A DNA stretch of 64,000 bases from Amylibacter marinus. GTDB taxonomy: Bacteria > Pseudomonadota > Alphaproteobacteria > Rhodobacterales > Rhodobacteraceae. The first letter of the stretch is position 1, and the number at the start of each line of letters is the position of its first letter. A program made the translations under genes and the position numbers. The DNA lies in NCBI RefSeq assembly GCF_030160015.1, contig NZ_BSNN01000008.1:124001-188000 (forward strand), written 5' to 3'. Under the pieces are notes generated by a model. The model was not told where the DNA came from and did no database searches. It worked only from the letters and a program-made list of their open reading frames with translations. Below are positions 28,595-38,398 of this stretch, piece by piece.

Positions 28595-29908
28595 ATGCCC
28601 GTTATCCTCAATTCCCAAAACCCCAATTTCGATGCGGATTTCACCGCCCTGTTGCACACCAAACGCGAGGCCGATCAGGATGTGGACCATGTGGTGGCTG
28701 GGATCATCGCACAGGTGCAATCCCGCGGCGATGAGGCCCTTATTGAATACACCGAAAAATTCGATCACCTATCTCTAACGCCCGAAACACTTGCCTTCAG
28801 CCCTGCGGAAATAGATGCGGCAATTGCCACCGTCCCAAATGCGGAACGTTCAGCCCTAGAATTGGCCGCGACCCGCATCCGTGCCTATCACGAACGCCAA
28901 ATCCCCAACAATGAATGGTGGACAGGGGATCACGGCGAGGGCCTTGGCTGGCGCTGGTCGGCGGTAGAGCGCGCAGGGCTTTATGTGCCCGGTGGGCTGG
29001 CCTCCTATCCCTCATCGGTCTTGATGAATGCAATCCCGGCACAGGTGGCCGGCGTGGAAAACCTTGCTATTTGCGCCCCTACCCCCAATGGTAAATTCAA
29101 CCCGCTGGTGCTGCTGGCCGCGCGCCTGTCTGGGGTGGAAACCATCTACCGCATTGGCGGCGCACAGGCCATTGCCGCCATGGCCTTTGGGACAGAAACC
29201 ATCCCCAAGGTTGATACGATTACCGGCCCAGGGAACGCCTTCGTGGCCGCGGCTAAACGGCGCGTTTACGGCCATGTTGGCATCGATATGATCGCGGGGC
29301 CGTCTGAGATTTTGATCATCGCTGATCGAGACAATAACCCTGATTGGATTGCCCTTGATCTCTTGTCGCAGGCCGAACATGACGCCTCGGCGCAATCAAT
29401 CCTGATTACCGATGATGCTGATTTTGCGCATGGGGTGATCCGTGCCGTGGAAAAGCGTCTTGAAACGCTAGAACGGCGCGATATCGCGCGCCAATCTTGG
29501 CGTGATTTCGGCGCAGTAATTGTCTGCCAAGACCTAGAACAGGCCGCCACCCTATCAGACCGTCTTGCCCCCGAGCACCTAGAGCTCTGCGTTCAAGACG
29601 CTGAGAGTTACGCCCAAAAAATCCGGCACGCTGGGGCTATTTTCATCGGCGCTTATACTCCCGAGGCCATTGGCGATTATATTGGTGGCCCAAACCACGT
29701 ATTGCCCACCGCACGCTCCGCGCGCTTCTCATCTGGCCTATCAGTTCTAGATTTCATGAAACGCACCACCCTATCGCGCATGACACCAGCCGCCCTTGCT
29801 GCCATAGGCCCCTCTGCAGAGACCTTAGCAAAATCAGAAAGCCTAGAGGCCCATGGGCTATCTGTACGCGCACGCCTTGACCAATTGAACAAAGATACGC
29901 AAAGTTAA
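28595..29908 (+). CDS. hisD: Histidinol dehydrogenase
   Basis: A 437-residue zinc and NAD enzyme catalysing the last two steps of histidine biosynthesis, histidinol to histidine. It shows the family blocks AGLYVPGGLASYPSSVLMNA, GAQAIAAMAFGTE, DMIAGPSEILIIAD, LSQAEHDASAQSIL (zinc ligands), LAPEHLEL and GPNHVLPTARSARFSSGLSV. Length and order are standard. It is co-transcribed with flanking housekeeping genes. Confidence 0.98.
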   Translation: MPVILNSQNPNFDADFTALLHTKREADQDVDHVVAGIIAQVQSRGDEALIEYTEKFDHLSLTPETLAFSPAEIDAAIATVPNAERSALELAATRIRAYHERQIPNNEWWTGDHGEGLGWRWSAVERAGLYVPGGLASYPSSVLMNAIPAQVAGVENLAICAPTPNGKFNPLVLLAARLSGVETIYRIGGAQAIAAMAFGTETIPKVDTITGPGNAFVAAAKRRVYGHVGIDMIAGPSEILIIADRDNNPDWIALDLLSQAEHDASAQSILITDDADFAHGVIRAVEKRLETLERRDIARQSWRDFGAVIVCQDLEQAATLSDRLAPEHLELCVQDAESYAQKIRHAGAIFIGAYTPEAIGDYIGGPNHVLPTARSARFSSGLSVLDFMKRTTLSRMTPAALAAIGPSAETLAKSESLEAHGLSVRARLDQLNKDTQS

Positions 29909-29911
29909 TTC

Positions 29912-30382
29912 ATGTCATTTCTCACTGATCTTACCCTTGATGATCGCGGGCTCCCCGAGCCAACGCCAGAAATCGCCCAAGAGCGACGCATCGCCATTTT
30001 TGACCTGCTCGAGGAAAACAGCTTCGAGATCATCAAAGAGGGCGCACCCGATGGGCCGTATAAATTGACCCTTGGGATCAATGACCGCCGCTTGGTGTTT
30101 GATATCTCGGCTACCAACGATGCACCTGTTGCGCAGTTTCTGATTTCCCTATCGCCCCTACGTCAGGTGATCAAAGATTACTTTCAGATCGTAGAGAGCT
30201 ATTTTAAGGCCGTATCTACCCTGCCTCCGGCCCAAATCGAGGCAATAGATATGGGCCGGCGTGGCATCCATAACGAAGGTGCCGAACAACTGCGCGAGCG
30301 CCTTTCGGGTAAAATCGAGATCGACGAACAAACCGCGCGCCGCCTCTTCACGCTTATCTGCGCCCTACATTTCAGAGGATAG
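29912..30382 (+). CDS. UPF0262 family protein
   Basis: A 156-residue protein matching UPF0262, an alphaproteobacterial family of unknown function. Characteristic parts are AQERRIAIFDLLEENSFEI, SLSPLRQVIKDYFQIVESYF and DMGRRGIHNEGAEQLRERL. It starts 3 bases after hisD and ends 2 bases before the phosphatase gene. Confidence 0.9.
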   Translation: MSFLTDLTLDDRGLPEPTPEIAQERRIAIFDLLEENSFEIIKEGAPDGPYKLTLGINDRRLVFDISATNDAPVAQFLISLSPLRQVIKDYFQIVESYFKAVSTLPPAQIEAIDMGRRGIHNEGAEQLRERLSGKIEIDEQTARRLFTLICALHFRG

Positions 30383-30384
30383 TC

Positions 30385-30828
30385 ATGAATAACCTTCCCT
30401 CTTCTGTTCTGTTTTGCTGTGATCATAATTCGATCCGCTCTCCTATGGCCGAAGGCCTGATGAAAAAACATGTGGGTACCAAAAGTTTCGTGCAATCGGC
30501 AGGGGTTAAAAACATCAAAGACATCGATGGGTTTAGCATTACCGTCTGTGCCGAAGTCGGCGTAGAACTGGAAAAACATCAGGTACGTTCTTTCGAAGAC
30601 CTTGCGGATTTTGGCGATGATCTGGAAAGCTATGATTTGATCATAGCGCTATCGCCGGCCTCAGCCAGCATGGTACGCGACTTAACCAAGGATGCCGCCG
30701 TAGGCGTAGAGTTTTGGGACATCGCCGATCCGACCGGAGCCGGCGATAGCCGCGAGGCAAACTTAATTTCCTATCGTGCAGTGCGCGATGATATCATCAA
30801 TCGCATTGCCAAACGTTTCCCCCAATAG
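30385..30828 (+). CDS. Low molecular weight protein-tyrosine phosphatase family protein
   Basis: A 147-residue protein whose N-terminus carries the phosphate loop C-x5-R-S in CCDHNSIRSPMAEG, and which ends with the conserved Asp-Pro pair (DIADPTG) that supplies the general acid. It would be a cytoplasmic tyrosine phosphatase or arsenate-reductase-like enzyme; the absence of extra conserved Cys residues favours phosphatase. It is the last plus-strand gene of this run; the convergent upp gene ends 2 bases beyond. Confidence 0.87.
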   Translation: MNNLPSSVLFCCDHNSIRSPMAEGLMKKHVGTKSFVQSAGVKNIKDIDGFSITVCAEVGVELEKHQVRSFEDLADFGDDLESYDLIIALSPASASMVRDLTKDAAVGVEFWDIADPTGAGDSREANLISYRAVRDDIINRIAKRFPQ

Positions 30829-30830
30829 CG

Positions 30831-31463
30831 CTATTTGGTGCCAAACATGCGATCGCCAGCATCACCAAGCCCAGGAATAATATACCCCTGATCGTTCAAC
30901 TTCTCATCTACCGAGGCCGTTACAATCGGCACATCAGGATGCGCGACCTTCATCGCCGCCACACCCTCGGGCGATGCCAGCAAGCACAAAAACCGAATGT
31001 TGCGTGCGCCTGCCTCTTTCAGCATGTCAATGGCGGCAATCGATGAATTCCCCGTGGCCAGCATCGGGTCCACGGCAATGACCAGTCGCTGATCCAGCTG
31101 TGCAGGTACCTTAAAATAATATTTCACCGGTTTTAATGTCTCTTCATCACGGTACAGCCCCACAAAGCCCACCCGCGCCGAGGGCACCAAATCCAGAACC
31201 CCATCCAACAGCCCATTTCCGGCGCGCAAAATAGAAACCAGCGCCATTTTTTTACCCGCCATCACCGGTGCGGGCATTTCACACATGGGGGTTTGAATGG
31301 TCTTGGCGCTCATTTCCAAGTTGCGTGTGATCTCATAGGCCAATAACTGGCTAATCTCGCGCAACAACTGTCTGAAATGATTGGTGGGGGTGGTTTGATC
31401 GCGCATATGGGTCAATTTGTGCTGAACCAATGGATGGTCAACGATGGTTAAATGGTTTTGCAT
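30831..31463 (-). CDS. upp: Uracil phosphoribosyltransferase
   Basis: A 210-residue pyrimidine-salvage enzyme making UMP from uracil and PRPP. The PRPP-binding motif is [20 protein letters not shown] and the uracil-binding end is [19 protein letters not shown]. The frame is open to 31727, but the ATG at 31463 ([19 protein letters not shown]) matches the family start and has AGAGGTG upstream; the longer reading is not credible. Confidence 0.96.
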   Translation of the reverse strand: MQNHLTIVDHPLVQHKLTHMRDQTTPTNHFRQLLREISQLLAYEITRNLEMSAKTIQTPMCEMPAPVMAGKKMALVSILRAGNGLLDGVLDLVPSARVGFVGLYRDEETLKPVKYYFKVPAQLDQRLVIAVDPMLATGNSSIAAIDMLKEAGARNIRFLCLLASPEGVAAMKVAHPDVPIVTASVDEKLNDQGYIIPGLGDAGDRMFGTK

Positions 31464-31665
31464 ATCCGCACCTCTGATGTTTTCCATAGGGTGCGCTAGG
31501 CTTAGGGGTAATTCAAGCGCTATCCAACGCAATTGCGTGTTCAATCCACGCCACATTGGACGAAAATTTATCATATTTTCCTTTTCTCTTGATATTTTGC
31601 CCCTAGGGGCGCATATGCCCTGCATCGGTGTAAAATATACACCAATCGTAACTAACGGAGACCAC

Positions 31666-31884
31666 ATGGCTAAAGAAGAACTTCTCGAATTCGATGGTGT
31701 CGTTGTAGAGCTTCTGCCCAATGCCACATTTCGGGTAGAGCTGGAAAACGGCCATGAAATTATCGCTCATACCGCTGGTAAAATGCGCAAAAACCGCATT
31801 CGTGTACTGGCTGGTGACAAGGTTCAGGTGGAAATGACCCCCTATGACCTGTCCAAAGGGCGCATTAATTTCCGCTACAAATAA
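31666..31884 (+). CDS. infA: Translation initiation factor IF-1
   Basis: Exactly 72 residues, an S1/OB-fold protein beginning [20 protein letters not shown] and ending [15 protein letters not shown]. It occupies the ribosomal A site during initiation. AACGGAG precedes the ATG; the longer open frame upstream is not part of the gene. It leads the infA-maf-RNase-yacG run. Confidence 0.98.
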   Translation: MAKEELLEFDGVVVELLPNATFRVELENGHEIIAHTAGKMRKNRIRVLAGDKVQVEMTPYDLSKGRINFRYK

Positions 31885-31888
31885 TCCC

Positions 31889-32473
31889 TTGAAACTGATC
31901 CTTGGATCCGCCTCGCCCCGCCGGCGGGATCTGTTGGCGCAAATCGGCGTGCACCCCGATGAAATTCGCCCTGCGGATATAGACGAAACGCCCGAACAGG
32001 GCGAACGCCCCCTTGCCTATGTGCAACGTATGGCCGCCGAGAAGGCGCGGGCAATTGCGGCTGATGACGCGGCTCTAATCCTGACCGCAGATACAATCGT
32101 GGCCTGCGGGTTGCGCATCTTGGGCAAACCTACAGATGCGGCCCAAGCGGCAGATTACCTAAAACTGTTGGGCGGGCGACGCCACCGTGTCACCACTGCC
32201 ATGACCTTGCGCCGCGGCGCAAAAATCACCACCCGCAGCGTGACCACCAGTGTAAAGATGAAGCGCCTATCCGACCAAGAGCTCTCGCAGTATATCCAAT
32301 CAAAGGAATGGCAGGGCAAGGCGGGCGGTTATGCGATCCAAGGTATCGCCAGTGCCTTCATCCCCTTTATTTCCGGCAGCTATACAAATGTTGTTGGCCT
32401 GCCACTGGCCGAAGCAGCCACCCTACTCGCATCGGCCCAGTACCCAGTATCATTCGATGGAACTTGCTCATGA
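31889..32473 (+). CDS. maf: Maf family nucleoside triphosphate pyrophosphatase
   Basis: A 194-residue Maf/YhdE-type house-cleaning pyrophosphatase. Motifs are LILGSASPRRRDLLAQIG, the Asp-containing AADTIVACGLRILGKP and KEWQGKAGGYAIQG. The TTG at 31889 (reading MKLILGSAS as the family does), 4 bases after the infA stop, is the likely start; the upstream ATG at 31844 lies inside infA. It overlaps the RNase gene by ATGA. Confidence 0.92.
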   Translation: MKLILGSASPRRRDLLAQIGVHPDEIRPADIDETPEQGERPLAYVQRMAAEKARAIAADDAALILTADTIVACGLRILGKPTDAAQAADYLKLLGGRRHRVTTAMTLRRGAKITTRSVTTSVKMKRLSDQELSQYIQSKEWQGKAGGYAIQGIASAFIPFISGSYTNVVGLPLAEAATLLASAQYPVSFDGTCS

Positions 32474-33516
32474 AAAAAGGCCTGATTGCCGCGCTTGATC
32501 ACATTGATGGTCGCCCTGCAGCCGCATTGTTGCGCGATGGAAAGCTGATCGATCTGTTGATTGACCCGCCCGCAGGCGCTGTGCAACCCGAGGCCATCTA
32601 CCGCGCTAGAACAGGCCAGCAGATGAAGGGCCAAAACGGGCTAATCCTTGATATGGGCAAGGGTGCCAAGGGCTTCCTTAAGGGGGCCAAGGGCATCGCG
32701 CAGGGCACGGTTTTGTTGGTTCAGGCCGCAACCCATGCAGAGCCCCACAAGGCGACACCGGTGGTTCCCAAGATCATCTTCAAGAGCCGTTATTGCATCA
32801 TCACCCCGACCGCCCCGGGCATCAATATTGCCCGCCGGATCAAGGATGATGACCTGCGCGAAGAGCTTTTGGAAATCGTGCACGAGACGCTTCAAGGCGA
32901 TGCAGCTGATTTCGGTGTAATCATACGGTCTGCGGCCATGGGCGCACCTGCAGAGGATATCGGCGAAGATATCGCTGAAACCACCGCCACGGCAATGGCC
33001 GTTATGGCCCAGCAAAGCGGCACCCCAGAATTGCTACTACCCGCACCCAATGCCCATGCCCGCGCATGGCGCGATTGGATTGATCCTGAACCCAGCGACA
33101 TAGAAACAGATGCCGGCTGTTTTGAATATCTAGGCATCCTAGATCAAATCGACATGCTGCAAACCCCGCATGTGCGCCTGCCTAACGGCGCATCCATGGA
33201 AATCGAGCCGACCTCGGCCTTGGTGGCGATTGATGTGAACACAGGTGCGGATTTCTCGCTTGGCGCAGGGCTAAAGGCCAACCTAGCGGCGGCGAAAGAA
33301 CTACCAAAACAGCTGTCTTTGCGCGGCCTTGGTGGGCAGATTGTCATTGATTTTGCACCCTCGCCCAAAAAAGATCGCCGCCAGATCGAAACCGCCCTAC
33401 AATCAGCCCTGCGCCGCGATGGGGTGGATACCATTCTGGTGGGGTGGACTAACCTTGGGAATTTTGAGTTGCAACGCAAACGCGAACGCCTACCCCTCAG
33501 CGAGCTGTTATCATGA
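32470..33516 (+). CDS. Ribonuclease E/G family protein, short form
   Basis: A 348-residue RNase E/G relative. The catalytic DNase-I-like part is present with both magnesium-binding aspartates ([11 protein letters not shown] and [10 protein letters not shown]). Compared with Escherichia coli RNase G (about 490 residues) it has no obvious N-terminal S1 domain of full length and no Zn-link CPxCxG motif, so the tetramer interface is missing or different. It sits between maf and yacG, both overlapping by 4 bases, a fixed order in the group. Probably acts in RNA processing; specificity unknown. Confidence 0.87.
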   Translation: MKKGLIAALDHIDGRPAAALLRDGKLIDLLIDPPAGAVQPEAIYRARTGQQMKGQNGLILDMGKGAKGFLKGAKGIAQGTVLLVQAATHAEPHKATPVVPKIIFKSRYCIITPTAPGINIARRIKDDDLREELLEIVHETLQGDAADFGVIIRSAAMGAPAEDIGEDIAETTATAMAVMAQQSGTPELLLPAPNAHARAWRDWIDPEPSDIETDAGCFEYLGILDQIDMLQTPHVRLPNGASMEIEPTSALVAIDVNTGADFSLGAGLKANLAAAKELPKQLSLRGLGGQIVIDFAPSPKKDRRQIETALQSALRRDGVDTILVGWTNLGNFELQRKRERLPLSELLS

Positions 33517-33689
33517 GTTGCCCTATTTGCTCCAAATCAACGGATGAAAAATACCGCCCTTTTTGCTCGAAACGTTGTGCGGATATCGATCTGGGGAAAT
33601 GGCTAACCGGCGGGTATGTAATTGAAACGGATGACATTTCCGAAGACGACAGCCTGCCTGAACAACCACAGGGCACAGGCCCTCACTAG
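33513..33689 (+). CDS. yacG: DNA gyrase inhibitor YacG
   Basis: A 58-residue zinc-finger protein with the four-Cys arrangement CPIC ... FCSKRC and the following [15 protein letters not shown], as in YacG. It overlaps the RNase gene by ATGA and is the last gene of the run. YacG binds GyrB and inhibits DNA gyrase in Escherichia coli. Confidence 0.93.
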   Translation: MSCPICSKSTDEKYRPFCSKRCADIDLGKWLTGGYVIETDDISEDDSLPEQPQGTGPH

Positions 33690-33723
33690 CCCTACAAGCG
33701 CCAAGTTTCACCGTTGCGCGGAC

Positions 33724-33746
33724 AAAAAAACAGCCCCGAAGGGCTG
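33724..33746 (-). terminator. Terminator of mmsA
   Basis: On the minus strand CAGCCC-TTCG-GGGCTG is followed by a run of seven T (the A run at 33724-33730). It lies 24 bases after the mmsA stop. Confidence 0.85.
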
Positions 33747-33769
33747 CTTTCATTCTTTGCGCTGTTTTC

Positions 33770-35269
33770 TTAGTCCATCGTTGGGATGCTAAATTCCCCG
33801 CCATCCTTCAGGCCAGATGGCCAACGCGATGTCACAGTCTTGGTGCGAGTATAGAACTTGAACGAATCTGTACCGTGCTGGTTTAGATCACCAAAGGCAG
33901 ATTTCTTCCAGCCACCAAAGCTGTGATAGGCCAATGGCACAGGAATTGGCACATTCACGCCCACCATGCCGATATTGATCCGGTTGGCAAAGTCACGCGC
34001 CGTGTCACCATCGCGGGTGAAAATCGCGGTGCCGTTGCCGTATTCATGATCCATGGCATAGCCGATGGCCTCTTCATAGGTTTTAGCACGCACAGTACAC
34101 AGAACCGGCCCGAAAATCTCTTTGGTATAGATATCCATATCCGGGGTTACGTGATCAAACAAATGCGGCCCGACAAAGAACCCATCTTCGTAGCCTTGCA
34201 GATTGAAATTACGGCCATCGACCACCAATTTCGCACCGGCATCTACGCCAGACTGAACCAAAGACAGGATATTGTCTTTTGCCGCATTAGTGACCACAGG
34301 GCCATAATCCACATCCGCACCGCTGGTATAGGGACCAACCTTCAAGGCCTCGACCTTGGGTGCCAATTTTTCGATCAAACGATCCGCAGTATCTTCGCCC
34401 ACAGGTACCGCCACAGAAATCGCCATGCACCGCTCGCCCGCAGCACCGTAACCAGCACCCAACAGCGCATCCGCCGCCTGATTCATATCGGCATCAGGCA
34501 TAATGATCATGTGGTTTTTAGCACCACCAAAGCATTGAACCCGCTTGCCGTTCGCACAACCAGTTGCGTAGATATATTCGGCGATTGGTGTCGATCCTAC
34601 AAAGCCAATGGATTGAATGGTGTCGTTGTGCAATAGGGCATCCACTGCCTCTTTGTCACCATTAACCACCTGCAAAACCCCATCGGGCAATCCAGCTTCG
34701 CTCATCAATTCGGCCAGCATCAAGGGCACCGTCGGCGCACGCTCGGATGGTTTCAGAACAAAGGCGTTGCCACAGGCAATTGCCGGAGCAAACATCCACA
34801 TCGGGATCATCGCGGGGAAGTTAAAGGGTGTAATGCCTGCAGAAACGCCCAGTGGCTGTTTCATAGAATACATATCGATGCCCGTTCCCGCGCTATCGGT
34901 AAATTCGCCCTTCAACAAGTGCGGTGCGCCAATACAAAATTCAGCAACCTCTAGCCCACGCTGAACATCACCCTTGGCATCAGGCAGGGTTTTGCCGTGT
35001 TCGCGGCTTAGGGCTTCGGCCAGCTTATCCATATTCTGATTTAGCAGATCAACGAATTTCATGAAAACCCGTGCGCGACGCTGGGGATTCATTGCTGCCC
35101 ATTTTGGCTGTGCCTCAGCGGCCTTGGCGATAATATCATCAACCTCGGCGGTTGTGGCCAAGGGGCATTGCGCCTGCACTTCACCAGTCGCGGGGTTAAA
35201 CACATCCGAGAAGCGGGTTGCCGCGCTCTTCGTCATTTGGCCATTTACGAAATTGGATATTTCTTGCAT
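33770..35269 (-). CDS. mmsA: CoA-acylating methylmalonate-semialdehyde dehydrogenase
   Basis: A 499-residue aldehyde dehydrogenase of the MmsA/IolA class, which turns methylmalonate or malonate semialdehyde into propionyl-CoA or acetyl-CoA (valine, inositol or beta-alanine breakdown). Visible are NFPAMIPMWMFAPAIACGNAFV, GFVGSTPIAEYIY and the active-site Cys in GAAGERCMAIS. The frame is open to 35329, but TGGAGG precedes the ATG at 35269 and that start matches the family. It is divergent from a LysR gene that probably regulates it. Confidence 0.95.
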   Translation of the reverse strand: MQEISNFVNGQMTKSAATRFSDVFNPATGEVQAQCPLATTAEVDDIIAKAAEAQPKWAAMNPQRRARVFMKFVDLLNQNMDKLAEALSREHGKTLPDAKGDVQRGLEVAEFCIGAPHLLKGEFTDSAGTGIDMYSMKQPLGVSAGITPFNFPAMIPMWMFAPAIACGNAFVLKPSERAPTVPLMLAELMSEAGLPDGVLQVVNGDKEAVDALLHNDTIQSIGFVGSTPIAEYIYATGCANGKRVQCFGGAKNHMIIMPDADMNQAADALLGAGYGAAGERCMAISVAVPVGEDTADRLIEKLAPKVEALKVGPYTSGADVDYGPVVTNAAKDNILSLVQSGVDAGAKLVVDGRNFNLQGYEDGFFVGPHLFDHVTPDMDIYTKEIFGPVLCTVRAKTYEEAIGYAMDHEYGNGTAIFTRDGDTARDFANRINIGMVGVNVPIPVPLAYHSFGGWKKSAFGDLNQHGTDSFKFYTRTKTVTSRWPSGLKDGGEFSIPTMD

Positions 35270-35367
35270 TTTTTCCTCCAGTAAATTTCCCCCTGTATTA
35301 CACTGCAATTTTACAATATAAAGAGGCAATATACCAAATCAATCATGCAAAAACGCAAAGAGGCTCC

Positions 35368-36282
35368 ATGGCAAATTGGGATGACTACCGCGTATTCCTA
35401 GAGGTCGCGCGCCGCGGCTCTCTCTCTGGTGCGGCCCCTGCATTGAAAATGGATCCAGCAACAGTGGGGCGGCGCATTCAACGCCTAGAAACCGCACTAA
35501 AGGCCACATTATTTGTGAAACTGCAACGCGGCTATGTTCTAACCGAGGCTGGGCAGAAATTACAAGATCAAGTCGAACAGATGGAGAGCACCGAGAAATC
35601 CCTACAGGGGACGATTTTCGAACAAGCCAATAGCCTAAGCGGATCCATTCGCATCGGTGCACCCGATGGTATCGCGAACTTTATTCTACCGAAAATCTGT
35701 GCCGAGTTTTGCAGCCTGCACCCCAATCTGGATTTGCAAATCTTATCGTTGCCGCGGGTTTTTAGCCTATCTAAACGCGAAGCAGATATCGCATTGATGG
35801 TCACGCCGCCGACCTCTGGCCGCCTGATGGTACGCAAGGTTTCGAACTATCACCTGCATCTTGCCGCGCACCGTGATTATCTGGCCCAACACCCCGTCCC
35901 CACCACCAAACAGGCGCTGAAAAGCCACAGGATCATCGGCTATATCCCCGATTTAATATTCGATAGCTCTTTGGATTATAGCGCCGAGATCACCCCAAAT
36001 CAGGGGCCAAACCTGTCCTCTAACTCGGTATCGGTTCAGATGCAGTTGGCCCAAAACAAGGGTGGAATTTGTCTGGCGCATGATTTTGCATTACCCCATT
36101 TTCAGGGTCTACAGATGCTGTTACAGGATCAGGTATCCGTTCAGCGCTCTTTCTATCTAGTGCGCCATAAGGATGATGTACAAAACCACAAAATTTCTGC
36201 AGTTTCCAAATTCTTGACCCAAGGCGTAAAATCCGAAATCTCACGCCTTGAATCCTTGGTTAAATCCGCACCTAGTGGGTAA
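35368..36282 (+). CDS. LysR family transcriptional regulator
   Basis: A 304-residue LysR protein with N-terminal winged helix (WDDYRVFLEVARRGSLSGAAP, VGRRIQRLETAL) and C-terminal substrate-binding domain. ATG at 35368 follows AGAGG and gives the proper start; the open frame upstream is not used. It is divergent from mmsA with 98 bases between the starts, a usual LysR arrangement, so it likely controls mmsA. Its 3' end overlaps the convergent dctM gene by 11 bases. Confidence 0.9.
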   Translation: MANWDDYRVFLEVARRGSLSGAAPALKMDPATVGRRIQRLETALKATLFVKLQRGYVLTEAGQKLQDQVEQMESTEKSLQGTIFEQANSLSGSIRIGAPDGIANFILPKICAEFCSLHPNLDLQILSLPRVFSLSKREADIALMVTPPTSGRLMVRKVSNYHLHLAAHRDYLAQHPVPTTKQALKSHRIIGYIPDLIFDSSLDYSAEITPNQGPNLSSNSVSVQMQLAQNKGGICLAHDFALPHFQGLQMLLQDQVSVQRSFYLVRHKDDVQNHKISAVSKFLTQGVKSEISRLESLVKSAPSG

Positions 36283-37666
36283 CGATCTCTGGGCCCATCA
36301 CCGCATTTGGCAATATGGTAGAAATCGCTGGAATGTATGTGATCATGATCAAGAACACGAACATGATCGCCAGAAACGGTAGTGCCGCGCGCACAACACC
36401 CATCATCGACATATTAGCAACCCCAGCGGTTACAAACAGGTTCAGCCCAACCGGCGGTGTGATCATGCCAATTTCCATGTTCACCACCATGATGATGCCC
36501 AAATGGATGGGATCAATCCCCAGCTCGATGGCGATCGGGAATACCAAAGGCGCCACAATAACCAACAGACCAGAGGGTTCCATAAACTGTCCGCCAATCA
36601 ACAGGATGATATTGACAATAATCAAGAACATCACCGGCCCAAATCCATAGGATATCATCGCCTCGGTGATCTTTTGGGGTAGTTGCTCGTCCGTAATCAC
36701 ATGTTTCAGCAACAACGCATTGGCAATCACAAACATCAGGGTGATGACCAATTTACCCGCCTCGAACAATGTGCGCCGCGTATCCTCGTGCCACAACGCC
36801 GTTACCAAGGCCTGTGGTCGTTGCAAGAGAGAGGATTTCACACCATCTTCCCCTGCGGCCAGCGGCCCCATGTCACGATAGATAAAAGACGCCACAATAA
36901 AGGCATAGATCGATGCCACCGCCGCCGCCTCGGTTGGTGTGAAGATCGCGCCAGTAATGCCGGGGATGCCATAGATCCCAATCATAATAATCGCAATCAA
37001 CAACAGGCCCCATACAGCATCAGAGAAGCTTTGATAAACCTCGCGCCAGCCCTTCCACTCGCCAGACGGCATGTTCTTTACACGCGCCATCACATAGATC
37101 CCAATCATCAGCATGGTACCGGCCAACAGCCCAGGAATAACCCCGGCCAAGAACATACGCCCTACCGAGACCTCTACCGCTGCCGCATAGACAACCATCA
37201 CAATCGAGGGCGGAATAAGAATGCCCAAGGTTCCCGCATTACAGATAACCCCAGCGGCAAACTCCTTGGTATAGCCAACCTGACGCATGGCCGCGATCAC
37301 AATTGATCCAATCGCCACCACAGTGGCAGGAGAAGACCCCGATAGGGCGGCAAAAATCATACAGGCCAGAACACCGGCAATGGCCAACCCCCCGCGAAAA
37401 TGACCCACCAATGCAATCGAGAATCGAATGATCCGCTTGGCCACTCCACCCGTAGACATAAACGAGGATGCCAAAATAAAGAATGGGATCGCCAGTAACG
37501 TTGAATGCCCCTCAAAGGCCTCGAACAGGGTTTGCGCAACAGAGGCCAAAGAGCTGTCTGAAAACACCAGCAAAAAAAGGATAGACGATAGGCCCAAGGA
37601 CACGGCAATCGGAACGCCGATCAGCATTAGTCCGATCACCATCGTGAATAATAGTAACAGTTCCAT
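36272..37666 (-). CDS. dctM: C4-dicarboxylate TRAP transporter large permease
   Basis: A 464-residue DctM protein with about 12 transmembrane segments, GSSPATVVAIGSIVIAAMRQ, GILIPPSIVMVVYAAA and EIGMITPPVGLNLFVTAG. An insertion of roughly 60 hydrophilic residues (about 270-330) is seen in the dicarboxylate subgroup. It forms the sodium-coupled channel with DctQ, whose stop immediately precedes its start. The dctBD genes nearby support C4-dicarboxylates as substrate. Confidence 0.93.
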   Translation of the reverse strand: MELLLLFTMVIGLMLIGVPIAVSLGLSSILFLLVFSDSSLASVAQTLFEAFEGHSTLLAIPFFILASSFMSTGGVAKRIIRFSIALVGHFRGGLAIAGVLACMIFAALSGSSPATVVAIGSIVIAAMRQVGYTKEFAAGVICNAGTLGILIPPSIVMVVYAAAVEVSVGRMFLAGVIPGLLAGTMLMIGIYVMARVKNMPSGEWKGWREVYQSFSDAVWGLLLIAIIMIGIYGIPGITGAIFTPTEAAAVASIYAFIVASFIYRDMGPLAAGEDGVKSSLLQRPQALVTALWHEDTRRTLFEAGKLVITLMFVIANALLLKHVITDEQLPQKITEAMISYGFGPVMFLIIVNIILLIGGQFMEPSGLLVIVAPLVFPIAIELGIDPIHLGIIMVVNMEIGMITPPVGLNLFVTAGVANMSMMGVVRAALPFLAIMFVFLIMITYIPAISTILPNAVMGPEIVTH

Positions 37667-38338
37667 TTATTTACCCTCTTCTTCGGCCAGTGCTTTGCCA
37701 GCCTCGGCCACATCATCTTCTGCTTCGTGGCTGACAATCATCATATCGATCTCGCCGCGCCACACACGCGCACCTGCCTGAACAAACCGAAATAACAACA
37801 GCGCCATAGACAATGGCATCACCAAGTAGGGCACAACCTTGGGCAATTTTTCATACTCGGCCCCCCCGTTGAATACATCCTCTAGCCAGCGCAGAAAAAA
37901 CGGCACAGGAATATCTTGGGTTTCATACCAGCCATTGCCGCGGAATTTCTCGACGAATCCCATGGGAAACCAGCGCCCCTCGGTCGGGGGCAGGTTGGCA
38001 TAGGGCGCCCAGTAATCCCAAGCCCCCTTCATCAGCAAGGCGGCATAAAGGATACAGCACCCCGTCACCACCAGCGCCAAGGTACGCCTGCGTTCTGGGC
38101 TTGCCATATTCACCAAGGCATCAACCCCAAGATGTGCGGTTTTCTTCACCGCATAAGAGGCCCCCAGCAATACCAACCAAGCGAACAAAAACACCGTCAA
38201 TTCTAGCGCCCAAAAAATATTAGAAACAAAAACATAGCGCGCAACAACATTGGCGAATGTCAGCACTGTCATGATCCCCAACAACAATGCGATTATGTTT
38301 TCTTCTAGATGATCAATTCTAGATCCTGAATTTGTCAT
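37667..38338 (-). CDS. dctQ: C4-dicarboxylate TRAP transporter small permease
   Basis: A 223-residue DctQ protein with four hydrophobic segments and an internal hydrophilic insertion (about residues 120-170), typical of the dicarboxylate subgroup. The ATG at 38338 (MTNSGSRIDHLEENI) has GGGGAG upstream; the open frame extends further but lacks such a site. It directly abuts dctM and follows dctP after a terminator-like hairpin. Confidence 0.92.
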   Translation of the reverse strand: MTNSGSRIDHLEENIIALLLGIMTVLTFANVVARYVFVSNIFWALELTVFLFAWLVLLGASYAVKKTAHLGVDALVNMASPERRRTLALVVTGCCILYAALLMKGAWDYWAPYANLPPTEGRWFPMGFVEKFRGNGWYETQDIPVPFFLRWLEDVFNGGAEYEKLPKVVPYLVMPLSMALLLFRFVQAGARVWRGEIDMMIVSHEAEDDVAEAGKALAEEEGK

Positions 38339-38354
38339 TTCAGCTCCCCAAATG

Positions 38355-38377
38355 AAAACGCGGCCAAACTGGCCGCG
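38355..38377 (-). terminator. Attenuator-type hairpin between dctP and dctQ
   Basis: A 7-base-pair GC stem (CGCGGCC / GGCCGCG) with a 5-base loop, followed on the minus strand by TTTT. It lies between the dctP stop and the dctQ start and would let the binding protein be made in excess over the membrane subunits. Confidence 0.75.
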
Positions 38378-38398
38378 TCTCACTGTTCTTTTACGTTT

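Noticed and set aside
31464-31727. N-terminal extension of uracil phosphoribosyltransferase
   Set aside because: The extension runs into the infA promoter and start, is unlike the family, and a proper start with AGAGGTG exists at 31463.
36683-37306. Plus-strand frame of 207 codons
   Set aside because: It is antisense to dctM; His/Arg/Asn-rich composition shows a shadow of hydrophobic codons.
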